Shown here: one piece after another, positions 22,643-34,044 of the stretch
Layout of the letters: each line of letters begins with the position of its first letter
Numbering within the stretch: position 1 is the stretch's first letter
From: Ilex aquifolium
Taxonomy: Eukaryota; Streptophyta; Magnoliopsida; Aquifoliales; Aquifoliaceae
Reading direction: 5' to 3'
Assembly (NCBI GenBank): GCA_951799425.1
Contig: OX637397.1
Span: 19,535,064 to 19,599,063 of the forward strand
DNA: 64,000 nucleotides
The notes under the pieces: generated by a model
Told to the model about the DNA's origin: nothing
Seen by the model: the letters and a program-made list of their open reading frames with translations, nothing else
Databases searched by the model: none
Translations under genes and position numbers: made by a program

Positions 22643-23219
22643 TGTAAACCCAAGTGTAGGTGTCAAGCAAGTTGTAATTTCTTGGTAGAGTCCAAGGTTG
22701 AACAACAAGGAGATGGGGATTTTAGAGTGAAAAAAGAATTAATAAAAGAAAATATGTTGTGTGTTTGAGAGAGATTGATTTGGTAGTTGAATCTTAAAAC
22801 AAATAAACTTAAATAGATTGAGAAAATGATTTGGGAAATTACTAAGGCATTGGATACTTCTTCAATAACAATTGGGTAGTAAATTAATCCTAATATCTAA
22901 TCTCAATTGGGAAACAACTAGGAAGTGAACCAAATTGGAGGATTTATCAATTATTATTTAGGAAATTCTGTAAGATATCATCAATAAGCTAATCTAAATG
23001 AATCCAAATATCCAATTTTTATTCACAATCATTTAATATGCACGGAGTCGATGATAAATTAAGAAATTAACCAATCAAACATTTCAATTCATATAAATCA
23101 ACAAATCAACTAATTAGATGAAATTATTAACAATTCAACCCAAGCATGTACATCTAGCTATTCTACTCACAGGGAATCTCAGGTTTCCATCTCATATAGC
23201 GTAATAATTCAAGAGATTA
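22643..23219 (-). repeat. Athila-2 5' LTR, truncated piece
   Basis: Begins TGTAAACCCAAGTGTAGG just outside the primer site and has the texture of Athila LTR ends (a run about tagagtcc...ggagatgggg). It stops at 23219 where Tekay-type LTR C begins. Its right-hand half was duplicated together with the LTR end (see 22908-24107). Confidence 0.65.
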
Positions 23220-24107
23220 TGTGACGCCCCAAATTCCGGGGGTCCTTTATTCACCGTTGATAACCCATCAACCCGCGAAAGTATCCGTGATTGTCGCACA
23301 ACCCGACACCACGTCCATAACATACCCTTGACCGGTATTATAAAAGAAAAACAAAGTATATTTACTTTTAATCCGCTGACCCATCCGAGGTCCAACGTAC
23401 CACCATTGGTAGTCCATTATTGTCCATTTGTAACATTGGAAGGAAGGATTATATAGCCCAAAGACTTGACAAACCATTCTTAAAATTTCAGATTTTTGGA
23501 AAACCTACCGGTAGGTTTTGCTGGACCTACCCGTAGGTTTTGCCCACTGAAAAAGTTCTACCGGTAGGTTTTTAACGACCTACCGGTAGGTTTTACCTAC
23601 TGGAAAAGTCCTACCGGTAGGTTTAATGTTCTACCGGTAGGTTTTGCCTACTGGACCACATCTACCCGTAACCTACCTGTAACCTACCGGTAGGTTTTGC
23701 CCAGATTTGCCTATTTTACCTGTTTTCCATTTTCCAATTCATTCCAAACTCATCCAATACATGTATAATGGAACTTTTCATAATATACAAGGTTCATAAC
23801 AACTCTATTACATTTAATTCCATAATTTTACATGCCAAAAACTAAGTTTTCATAAATGTTTTACAAAAACTCAAACAATGCCACATTCCGGCCTTCTTCA
23901 TCCATGGGGCTCGAATTGGGAGCCATCCACCGGCATATATTCTGCACCTGAAATGTTTTTCCCACGAAGGGTGAGCCACGCTCAATAGGGTATCTCCTAA
24001 AGAGGCTACTCTCCAACCTATATGCATATGAAATGTCCACATGCCAACAAAATCCACAATACACAACATTCTAATTTAGAATATGCATTCATGTTGGAAT
24101 CTACCAT
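23220..24107 (-). mobile_element. Tekay-type LTR C, duplicated 3' end
   Basis: Minus-strand LTR end (TGTGACGCCCC on the plus strand is the reverse of GGGGCGTCACA) running back to the fragment boundary. It is the extra copy made by the tandem duplication; the original continues at 24420. ORFs 23192-23477 and 23842-24069 recur identically in the second unit only because of the duplication. Confidence 0.88.
23500..23700. repeat. AACCTACCGGTAGGTT palindrome cluster, duplication unit 1
   Basis: Six to seven copies of CCTACCGGTAGGTTTT-type units, several being 16-bp perfect palindromes AACCTACCGGTAGGTT or 12-14-bp versions. Unit 2 of the duplication (24700-24845) has fewer units because of a 51-bp difference within this cluster. 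Confidence 0.9.
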
Positions 24108-25256
24108 TGGGAAACAACTAGGAAGTGAACCAAATTGGAGGATTTATCAATTATTATTTAGGAAATTCTGTAAGATATCATCAATAAGCTAATCTAAATG
24201 AATCCAAATATCCAATTTTTATTCACAATCATTTAATATGCACGGAGTCAATGATAAATTAAGAAATTAACCAATCAAACATTTCAATTCATATAAATCA
24301 ACAAATCAATTAATTAGATGAAATTATTAACAATTCAACCCAAGCATGTACATCTAGCTATTCTACTCACAGGGAATCTCAGGTTTCCATCTCATATAGC
24401 GTAATAATTCAAGAGATTATGTGACGCCCCAAATTCCGGGGGTCCTTTATTCACCGTTGATAACCCATCAACCCGCGAAAGTATCCGTGATTGTCGCACA
24501 ACCCGACACCACGTCCATAACATACCCTTGACCGGTATTATAAAAGAAAAACAAAGTATATTTACTTTTAATCCGCTGACCCATCCGAGGTCCAACGTAC
24601 CACCATTGGTAGTCCATTATTGTCCATTTGTAACATTGGAAGGAAGGATTATATAGCCCAAAGACTTGACAAACCATTCTTAAAATTTCAGATTTTTGGA
24701 AAACCTACCGGTAGGTTTTGCTGGACCTATCCGTAGGTTTTGCCCACTGAAAAAGTTCTACCGGTAGGTTTTTAACGACCTACCGGTAGGTTTTGCCTAC
24801 TGGACCACATCTACCCGTAACCTACCTGTAACCTACCGGTAGGTTTTGCCCAGATTTGCCTATTTTACCTGTTTTCCATTTTCCAATCCATTCCAAACTC
24901 ATCCAATACATGTATAATGGAACTTTTCATAATATACAAGGTTCATAACAACTCTATTACATTTAATTCCATAATTTTACATGCCAAAAACTAAGTTTTC
25001 ATAAATGTTTTACAAAAACTCAAACAATGCCACATTCCGGCCTTCTTCATCCATGGGGCTCGAATTGGGAGCCATCCACCGGCATATATTCTGCACCTGA
25101 AATGTTTTTCCCACGAAGGGTTAGCCACGCTCAATAGGGTATCTCCTAAAGAGGCTACTCTCCAACCTATATGCATATGAAATGTCCACATGCCAACAAA
25201 ATCCACAATACACAACATTCTAATTTAGAATATGCATTCATGTTGGAATCTACCAT
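24108..25256. repeat. Tandem duplication of about 1.2 kb, unit 2
   Basis: Near-identical to 22908-24107, shorter by 51 bp within the palindrome cluster. Visible substitutions are at 24250, 24310, the base before ccgtagg at 24730, about 24887 and about 25122. Confidence 0.95.
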
Positions 25257-26279
25257 GCCGTGTCATGAAATGAGATGAGACTCACTCACGCACATCAATC
25301 CCGAGCCCTTCCCGGCTCCTCAACACATGCAAATGCCGATGTGTATGAATCCGTCATTTATGTTACACATCAAATGACATTTCAATCTAGGGTCTTTATA
25401 GGGGTGGATGTTCATGGACTCACACCAAGGGTCACCCAACCCACACGGAATTTACGGACTTCCACTGAGGGTTCCGCGTACACCCACATACTTCATGGGC
25501 CGAGCCAAGGGAGTGCGTATCCCAAACACCGGGTCTTGCACCCAAGGGATCTTCTAGCCGTTCTAGCTACCCCAACCCTATCAACCATGCAAACCGTGAG
25601 ACTCGGCTAGGTCATCGACCAAGTTTACACGAGCCTACCCATCATCCACCAAGTGTGGTGAAGACAACCCCATGCACACGCACCCACCAAATGCGATGTT
25701 CCCGTGCATATGCAATATGATGCCTCATTGCAACAATAACACAATGTTCAATATGCTATAAATGACATATGAACATTTTCAACACAATTCACATATTCCA
25801 TGGAAAAATTATATCATAAGCATATAATTTCCATAATTCTTCACAATGTCAATATATCACAAGCATGTATATATATCAACAGTTTTCACACACAATCTCA
25901 AAGCATGTTATCAACATACTAGATTCTCAAGGCATATGTAAATACATAATCATGCCCACAAATGCATATAATTTCAAGAATCACATTAGGCTATTCTCAC
26001 ATACCCAATTCTAGAAATCACATTTACCAACTTCTTATTATCAATCCAAGCTAGGATTTATCTTTACCCATTTCAATACTCATTTCACCCAATTTACAAC
26101 AATAGGTAAGTGATATCTAGTTCTATCAACCTACCCATTTCACTAAACATTCTAGGCTTGGAATAAACCTTAGTAGGAGGGAACCCTACCTCTTGAAGCG
26201 TAAACCCACTTCGTAGACACCTTCAAGAACCCCAATTTCGCCCAAAGCCCTTGATTTCTCCAAGCTCTTTTTTGGATAT
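24420..26279 (-). mobile_element. Tekay-type LTR C1, 3' portion
   Basis: From the LTR end GGGGCGTCACA (reverse, 24420) back through palindrome cluster, the TATTGAGCG block and a diverged hairpin segment to the region just downstream of transcription start (gagaaatcaagg). It stops at about 26279, where another LTR copy begins. It differs from C2 by about a fifth of bases where the two overlap, so C1 and C2 come from different LTR subfamilies. The plus-strand ORF at 25275-25610 is antisense chance. Confidence 0.82.
24700..24845. repeat. AACCTACCGGTAGGTT palindrome cluster, duplication unit 2
   Basis: Same cluster as 23500-23700 with fewer repeats. Core TACCGGTA, arms CC/GG. Confidence 0.88.
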
Positions 26280-27702
26280 CACTCATTGAATGAGTACTTT
26301 ATAAAAACAAAACCATGTGTTTTTATTGGGCAAAGGATTTTTGGAATCGCACCACCGACTCCGTACGCTGTTACACTTTTTTTGGACTTGCACCAACGGA
26401 AGTATGTAAACCAATAGCCGGGATTCGAACCCGAGGGAGTGTCTAGCCATTCTTGCTATACCCGACACAAGTTTTTCCCATGTAACCATGAGACTCAGCT
26501 GGACCTTCGATCCAACTTTCCCGAGTCCACACATCAACCACCAAATGAGGTGATCAATGATGCATACACACACCACCACTCATGACTTATGCCCATGAAT
26601 GTGATGCAATATCATGCTCAAGATGCAATTCATGCCAATTGAGCAATTTTCACATTTCAACCATTACCAAGGCAATCTATATCATATGCATACAATCACC
26701 AATATTCACCATCCCGTCAATATATCATTTAGCATACATCAACAACAATAACAAGCATGTTATCACATAATTCATGTTCAAAACATACTCTACTCATAAG
26801 AGCATTTTCAAAACACATAGCATATAAACACAATGCTAAAATTCCCAAGAAATTCCCAAGGAACTTTCACATATCAATTTTCAAGATAATACTCGAAATG
26901 AACCATTTCTATACCCATTTCCCCTTTTTCCATAATAATATGCATGTTATATAACCTATCCCTTTCCTAGAGACATCCTAGGTGAGAAATAAACCAAGGT
27001 AGGAGGGAACCCTACCTCTTGGAGCGTGGAGAACTTCAAGAACACCTCCCAAGCTCTTGATTTTCCAAAATCCTCTTCTTGGATCTTTGGTGAAATCCTT
27101 CGTTCTTGGTGTAGTTGTGTAGCCCTCATCGATGTGATCGACTTTAACTCTTGGCTCGATGAATTCCGACCGGCGGAACTCCGGGAATCGAAGAAGAAAG
27201 CTTGAAATTTCAAGGTTTTCTCTGTTCTCCCTCTTTTCTCTCTTCAACGTGAGACTCAACTGAAGGAATGGAGACATTTTCTCCAAAAATCTGATTTTAG
27301 TTTATATTTATAGCCTTTAAATGCGCGGTCCACATCGCGCCACACGTTCCCTTATTTCCGGGTCCGTATCCGCCCCGAAACGATTTATTTCATCTCGGTT
27401 TAAGTTCAAATTAATTTTATTTGAACTTTAACTCAATAATAAGGAAATTTTATAATTTTCATTTTTGGGGACCTTTGTGAGGTCATTCGCCACGCAGTCG
27501 TCTCGTAAAACGTGCAAAATCTGACTATCTCGGAATTCGACGAAATTTGACAGGGTAACTAGATTTCGCGAGACGAATCCAACGACGAAGTCCGTTTCGT
27601 CATCTTAGCTCTAGAGAAATACACATTTTAAATCCGTATTATAGTGGTAAATTACCATTTTGCCCTCTTTCAGAAAAAGTTCAAATTTACCTGAGTTTTA
27701 CA
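26280..27702 (-). mobile_element. Tekay-type LTR C2, 5' portion
   Basis: From TGTAAAACTCAGG (reverse, ends at 27702) through U3, TATAAATA (27305-27312), the 5' leader and the hairpin segment to ACTCATTCAATGAGT at 26280. The 3' half is absent and sequence jumps back to the leader of C1. The right flank (AAAGT) does not match the left flank of C (GATTA), so no target duplication can be claimed and the composite probably arose by recombination. Confidence 0.82.
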
Positions 27703-28510
27703 AAAGTGACCTATTGAGCACTAAGGAATGTTGCTCAAATATGATCTAATACATGACTCATTCTATGTTTTCAAAACACATTTGATGTTTAGAAAATCCT
27801 TTTCATGAAAAGCCTAAGAGTAGTTCATGGATATTAAACCAAGGGTTCATAAGTATCTAGGTCATTATCTTTGTCCTAAGTGTTGGAGCAGCATTCCCAA
27901 GATCTATTGATGGCACGTATAATTGATTACAAATTTATTAACCCTATAAGGTGGAATTAGAGTTTACCTCTTGAAGTGTGAACAACACAAACAAAGACTG
28001 ATGCAAATCGAACAACAGACTCGATGGACCTCACAATGTTTGATTGTATGTCCTTTCACACCAAAATTCGAATGCAATGCGGACTATAGTCCTCTCCTTG
28101 CTTTCTTTCTCTCTGCCTCTTTTAAACGAGAAGGTAAATGTTATGACTGAGAGAACATATAGTGTTTATAGGCTACATTAGAGACCCTAAGGAGAAATAA
28201 GGGTCGGGCTTCCAATCGGCCTAAGAATCCTATGTTCAACCCAGAACAAACATCCTATTGCCCATTAATAATAAGTTATTTCACTAAAAACTTATTATTG
28301 ATCTCTTGGGTCTTATCTCAAAATTATATTTTGAGCTCCACATAATTACTTCTTTTTATTTAATTGACTTCTTTTTATTCTTGAGATCTTACCACTCAAC
28401 TTATTTGTCATGTTGAATAATTAATTCCACTTGTAGGGTTTGACATAGACAAAACATATGAGCTTCCTCAAGAGGACATCATCAACCATTTAAATACCGA
28501 GACGTGGTTT
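27703..28510. other. Intergenic, possible old LTR remnant, no gene seen
   Basis: Non-coding. The 27960-28350 part (taccctcttgaagtgtgaac, gggcttccaatcggcc, two aacttattattgatc-type repeats) has the texture of a decayed Copia LTR in minus orientation, but no ends were found and the call is weak. Confidence 0.3.
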
Positions 28511-28518
28511 CCTTTAAT
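28511..28518. repeat. hAT target-site duplication (left)
   Basis: CCTTTAAT, matching CATTTAAT at 29797-29804 at seven of eight positions. Eight bp is the size made by hAT transposases. Confidence 0.75.
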
Positions 28519-29796
28519 TAGGGATGATAGTGGACCGGGAAAAAATGGGTATTCGTCCAAACCCGTCCCGTTTGGACTGGGAATGGACCATATGTATTGG
28601 ACAGTGGACGTATATGGGGATACCCGTATAAACCAGTACGAGGATGAAGGCGGGGATGAACTGACACTTACCCCCGCCCCTTCCCCGCTATACATGTTAT
28701 TATATATATATATATATAATTAATCCCAAATGTAAAACTAATTTTTTGGTGTCTTGTTTGTTTGAATGTTAGCTCGTCATGTGTGTTTTGTTAGTTTTAT
28801 AATTAATGAAAGTGTTCAGATCTAACATGGTCTATTTGAGTTGTACATAAGAGCATATAGGCGTTGGTGAGAGACCAATAGACCATGAACTCCCCTCAAA
28901 TCCCAGTTGTATGACAATGTTGATTGTGTAGGCTTATGTTTATTGGAAAAATTGAAGTGTTGCTCTCCATTTTGTATATAATCAATTTATGGCTAATTTG
29001 TGCCTAATTAATTTGTTTTAGTAAACTTCTATTGAAATGGTGTGAATTGCTACTGAGTTTTTGGCACGACAAAGTCACATTGTACAAGTTTGTCGAACTG
29101 CTTATATTAGCGGTTTGAAATTTCACCAATACTGAATGCTTACTAATTAGTTTGAGGAAATGTGTTTCATCATGGAGCTGGGCCTGATATTTTCTCTCAG
29201 ACCTAACCCTTTGGGGAATTTTGGCCATGAAATTGTCTACTCTCTTACATTTGAGTTAATAGTCTTTGTTGCTTTTAAAATGATATTGTTTAATTAATAA
29301 TTCTTTAGAGTGAATAAATGAATAGATTTTTAAGTGAATTATTAGCATCATAATATATTATGTGAAAGTTTATTTTTACATGTTGTTGATTACAAGCATT
29401 GATGCAATTGTGACTATTTTTATGTTGGATTATGTTGTAGATAAGCTTTTAATTATATAATGTTAAATTATGTTGTAGAGCTTTTAATTATGTTATAATA
29501 TTCTATAATTATGTCAGATTATTTAGAATGTTGAATTTATTTAGAATTTTGGATTATGTTGGCTTGGGCTTGGGCTGGGGCGGGTACCGGGGTCGGGGTC
29601 GGGGTGGGGGCGGTGGCGGGGGTGAAGGTTGGGGACAGGGCGGGGGCGGGGATTACAAATTTACCCGTGGATGGGGATGAGGATGAAAGCTATACCCGTT
29701 AACGGGGGTGGACCAGGGATGGACAAAGTTTTTTTAAGCGGGTACGGGGAAGGAGACTACAACCCCCGCCCCCGCTTCGGCCCACTGTCATCCCTA
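28519..29796. mobile_element. Non-autonomous hAT transposon, 1.28 kb
   Basis: Ends form 19-bp terminal inverted repeats: TAGGGATGATAGTGGACCG at the left and, reversed, TAGGGATGACAGTGGGCCG at the right (17 of 19 identical), flanked by an 8-bp duplication. Both subterminal regions are GC-rich with repeated GGGGACGGG/CCCGCCCC words, unlike the AT-rich middle. No transposase-like frame is present, so it needs an autonomous relative. It sits within the non-coding stretch 27703-31130. Confidence 0.85.
29566..29665 (+). repeat. G-rich subterminal region of the hAT element
   Basis: About 100 bases with more than ten runs of three to five G on the plus strand, mixed with CGGGGT repeats. Multiple G-quadruplex-forming combinations are possible. 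The left end has the complementary C-rich pattern near 28660-28690. Confidence 0.85.
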
Positions 29797-29804
29797 CATT
29801 TAAT

Positions 29805-31130
29805 AATTAATTTTCATCATACAAATAATGTTATCTCCTAATTCACTTAGTTTGTTGACTCAAATATGAATCTCGCTCTTTGATAAAGTAAAGTAACAAT
29901 TATTATATGCACGTGTCAATTAAATATCTCAAGATTAAGAGCTTAAACAATCATAATAATCATGAGGTATTTACTTTCTTATTTAGTCAGTAAAAAGAAA
30001 ATAACGTTAATAGTCGTCATTTCCAGTACACAAAGTGTACTAGGGCAACAATCCGAGACATCAGACAATCTCCTATAGCTAAGGCAAACTATCCCAAAAG
30101 ATTGCACTACAATCCTGTTGATGGTATCTAATTCCATCTAAGACTGTGAACATTTACTTATACAAGGATCCGATAATTTGATCTTTGGTATATAAGCCAA
30201 ACTCTACACATCAAATTATCTACAATGTAAAATAAAAGATACACATGCGTATCATATATTTAATATAATGCAAATATTTTACCCATACAGATTCTCAATA
30301 AAAAATGAAAAACTTTTATTAAATAATAAACTGAGTTTCATTACAAAAAGTAAGCTTTTAGTATATAACTCTATCATTAAGCTCTTGAAGGTGCATGGAA
30401 GATATCCTAAATACGACTTTGAAGGTTGAACTCCTTTCTTCCTTGAAGTTTTCAAAACTTGATCTTTGAAGCATTATGGCCATGGACTTAGGTTGAGATT
30501 TACAATAAAAGTTCATGAAATTAGCAAATTACAGTAAATTTACTAACATACGAGTGTCCCAAAAACATCAGAGTTCTTCGTTGCTCCAAAACAAAATTGT
30601 TTGAGTTTGTCTTGATTTTCGAGGAGGAAGGTCAGAGTTTGTGAAGGACTAACCAATAAGCGTTTTTGGGGGGCATGATCCAATCCATATTGGAGGAACG
30701 AGTGTTTTACTTGGTGAACAATGAGACGGAGTTTGCTGAGAAGAGTACTAGACAAGAGAATAACTTACATCTATTGTGACTGGAATGTTTGTAAATATTT
30801 GATATGTACTTTTGATTTCAATGGTGGATGATTTGGGCTACATGTGGTCCTGTGATTTTTTACCCGAGGTGGGGCTAATTTTCTTTGCATACTTTTGATT
30901 TTTATTCCTGCGTTGTTGCGTGTTTTTTTTTTTTGATTAAATCGTGGTCCATAACTACTTTAACTAGAATTAGGTCAATTAATTTTGAATTTGTATTTGG
31001 TTCCACATTAGACTTATTCACCCTTCCTCCAGGTTTCAACCTCATAATCTATCTGTTAACTTCTAACTGTACACATATTGTGTAAACCCCTACATGTTTA
31101 TCTTAATATAGTGATGTAATTCTATATAAT
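29805..31130. other. Intergenic, no gene recognised
   Basis: AT-rich. A minus-strand frame at 30543-30755 (70 residues) has no recognisable motif and is probably chance. The part 29990-30130 (a CAGTACACAAAGTGTACTAGGG inverted word) may be LTR debris related to 27703-28510. Confidence 0.3.
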
Positions 31131-31556
31131 AAAACAGAAAGGAGATTGAAATTTTATACCCCATATATTTGTCCCCTCAAAACCATCTTATCACACCTAT
31201 CACCTCCTTCTTAACGTTACACTGCCTCTCACCTGCACACAGCCGCCTGACACACGCAAGGAGCAGCACGTCTATTAGCCCCTATCAGACATCTTTTAAT
31301 TTTTTTTCCTTCTTTTCCTCTACTCCTTTCTCTCTCTCACCGGCGTCTTTCTTTCTCTCTCTCTTTGAAGCAACCCACAAGGCACACGGCACACAGGGCA
31401 CGAACCCAGGTACCCCTCTCTTCCCCCTAAAACCATTTTATACTCCTTTCTCTCTCTCACCGATGACATCTCCAGCGCCATGACCACTGTGCCACGGCCT
31501 TGGTCTTCTCCCAGGTGCCCTTGTTCTCTTACTCTCTGTCTTTCTCACTCAGACAC

Positions 31557-31585
31557 ACACATACACACACACACACACACACACA
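31557..31585. repeat. (CA)n microsatellite
   Basis: Runs of ACACAC between 31553 and 31585 within the pyrimidine-rich segment. Confidence 0.9.
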
Positions 31586-33350
31586 GATAATAAGCCCAGC
31601 CCCCTCCTCACCCAAGTTCTCCTATTTCTGAGTAACCTACCCTCCTCTCTACCCCCTCTATGCAACCCAGCCCCTATACAACCCCCTCCATCTGTGCAAC
31701 CCACCCCTACACACGGAACACACAACACAAACCACACACCACACGCTGTTAATTATTGTTAAAGTTGAGATTTTTAATTTGATGGGTCTAGGTTTGAATT
31801 AGTTGAAGAGTTTGAGTTTGGGTTCAATGATATACTAATTTGTATTTGTTCAGTTGTCTAGATCTTGAAATTTAGGGTTTTGTAACTCTGGACAATCTAA
31901 TTAGTGAATGATTAAAGGCGCATTTGGACGTGCAAAGTAATTTTTTCAATGATTGAATCATATGTATGTCGCTTCAAAATTAAAGAATCGAATTTATGTC
32001 CATCTTATTTGGATACCCAAACATACCATACATTTGTGCAGTAAGATAGGGCTGATGTAGGGTATTTTTCGTTTTGGGCTATCTTTATTTGATTTTAAAG
32101 GTGTCTAATTGGTTCTATATTGATGATCTATCGGGTTCACTCTTCGATTTCCTGATTAGATGACATAGTATGTTCTGGTTTTTGGAAGTTATGCTTATTT
32201 CCAGAGTCAATAGAATTGGGTTTTCTTTAACTCTTTTATATATCCATAGGTTCTGTAATATTCCTGGATGACTCGACGGAAAGCAAAAATTTGTAGTGAT
32301 GGTGTTGTGCTACGTTTGCTCAGTTCATCGACCTTATAGAAAAGAATGATCTATTGTTAAAAATTCTATTTAGTAAGGAACACACTGGGAAGCCATTCAC
32401 TTAACGGTGAGTTATAGATGAAAAGTCATATCTTATCACTTTCTCCTACATCTATTATAACCAAATGAAATGTCTGTGTAATGTTGCCTCTGATCAATGT
32501 AAAACTGACCGACTGTTTCCTCACATTTGAAATAGGCAAATACACACAAAAATGAGTTAGGTTATGTTGCCATTAGTGAACAATCAATGTCTAATCGCAA
32601 ATTCTCTTTCTAAGCAACTCACTTCATTTGTTCGACCTTTGGTTTCTACAGTCTGACCACTTTTGTTATAGTTTGTTTGTTCGACCGCTAGGGAAAATTA
32701 ATTGTTTGAAACTTAAGCATGATATTTCCCTCTTATAGTTTGTGAGTGGAATTGCACAACCATGCATTATTAGAGTTGTTTTGGGGGCACGATCCTGAAT
32801 CTAATATTTCATTTGCATATATGTTGTATATGTAGGACCGATTTCTTAAACCGGTGTCAAGGAAGCAGGAAACGACGCCTTCAACTAAATAGAAAACTTG
32901 GGAGGAATATGTGCATGTCAAATGTCATTAGAGTGTTCCAGACTTCCACGTGTTATGTTTGCTGAGTATAACATTTGTAAATGTACATTTTAAATTGCTG
33001 CTTGAGACACAATTAGTAACAAATTTGAGTTGCGAATTTGAGTTGATTTGAACTCCAGGTGTTTGTATTATTGTTTCAATGAGGTGGATTTGTGTATTTG
33101 TTTGATTTTTTACTAATTGCTCAACTCTTTAATTTTTATTTTTCTGTCCATGTTTTTCAATTTCATTTTTCATAGATCCTGTCTATTTTCTGTTTTTAGT
33201 CTTGAACTTCTGGGATATTACGTGTTTGTGTAATCCAAAATTTTCATATTTGTTTTGGTTGTTCTCTAGGTCCTACTCCAAAGTAAGTTCTTGAGCTCAT
33301 CAACTCTCTCTTTAGAATTTGATTTTTTTTCTTTGCTCGCATAATGACAG

Positions 33351-33424
33351 CTAGCCTTTGGACCTAATAAAAGTACTCAGGAAGTGTATTACGTAGCTGC
33401 TTGATCCGTAATAAAGGCTGCAAT
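33351..33424 (+). pseudogene. KIN-7-type kinesin motor exon remnant
   Basis: Between an acceptor-like ATGACAG/CTAG and a donor-like AT/GTAAGG the plus strand encodes FGPNKSTQEVYYVAA, one stop codon, then SVIKAAM. Plant KIN-7 kinesins have FGP-x4-TxEVYDVAARPVVKAAMEG just before the P-loop. The stop falls at the codon for the conserved Arg, where CGA to TGA would be a simple transition. The exon end splits the Met codon after AT, so the next exon would have to begin with G. No following P-loop exon (GxTSSGKTHT) was found, so this is an isolated fragment, not an active gene. Confidence 0.62.
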
Positions 33425-34044
33425 GTAAGGTTGTATCTTATTAATCACTACTAATTTCTAACACATCAAATCCTGAATTTGTTCCAACATATTAAATCTT
33501 TATTATTTTTTATTTTTGGTTTCCTTTATGTGTAGAGTCCACAAGACAATTGGACAAAAAATAAAGGGGATTTTATGAAACTCGGCTATACTTTCTGTAG
33601 AGGTAATATATTCTTACTCTTTGATATTGTTTGTCAATATGGGTTTTGAAATTAATTTTCTATGTCATCTTTGCATTGTTATTCTTCTTATTTCCCTTTG
33701 TTAAGATTTTGTTATATTAATTTTGTTTCATTTTCATAGCAGTGGTTTGTTCATGGAGGTTATAGTTATGCTGCAATTAGATTTGTTCTTAATTGTGACT
33801 TTAAAAATTTAAAGGTTGATTAGTAGCTTTATAGAATGATAAAATATATAAATTGTGCATACTGGTTGAAATTTTTAAAATGATAATATCATTGAGGCGT
33901 GAATTTTTATTTTTCAGGTTCGAGTTTTGTCCATTTTTTTTAAAAAAAGTGGTTGTCGCGATTTTTTATTAGAATTTTTATTTTTCATATAGGTAATACT
34001 TTGTTAATCATTTATGTAAAATGCAGATGTATTAAAGGATGCAT

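Larger units (their letters stand above)
22908..24107. repeat. Tandem duplication of about 1.2 kb, unit 1
   Basis: The unit contains 312 bp of the Athila-2 LTR piece followed by the first 888 bp of LTR C. It is repeated immediately as 24108-25256. About five base differences and one 51-bp length difference separate the units, so the duplication is recent compared with the elements it contains. The junction at 24106-24107 has only the two bases AT in common between the joined ends. Confidence 0.95.

Noticed and set aside
23192-25218. Pairs of identical ORFs suggesting a duplicated gene
   Set aside because: They are identical because of the 1.2-kb duplication of LTR sequence; no recognisable protein and they cross LTR borders.
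26400-26470. tRNA-gene-like B box (GGTTCGAATCCCGGC on the minus strand)
   Set aside because: It is the middle hairpin of the LTR segment; other copies read differently, and no acceptor stem or A box at tRNA spacing is present.
31169-31737. Frames of 104 and 62 residues on opposite strands
   Set aside because: Low-complexity pyrimidine-rich sequence read on both strands, no domain, two internal copies of a CTCC-rich phrase; more like a leader or promoter.
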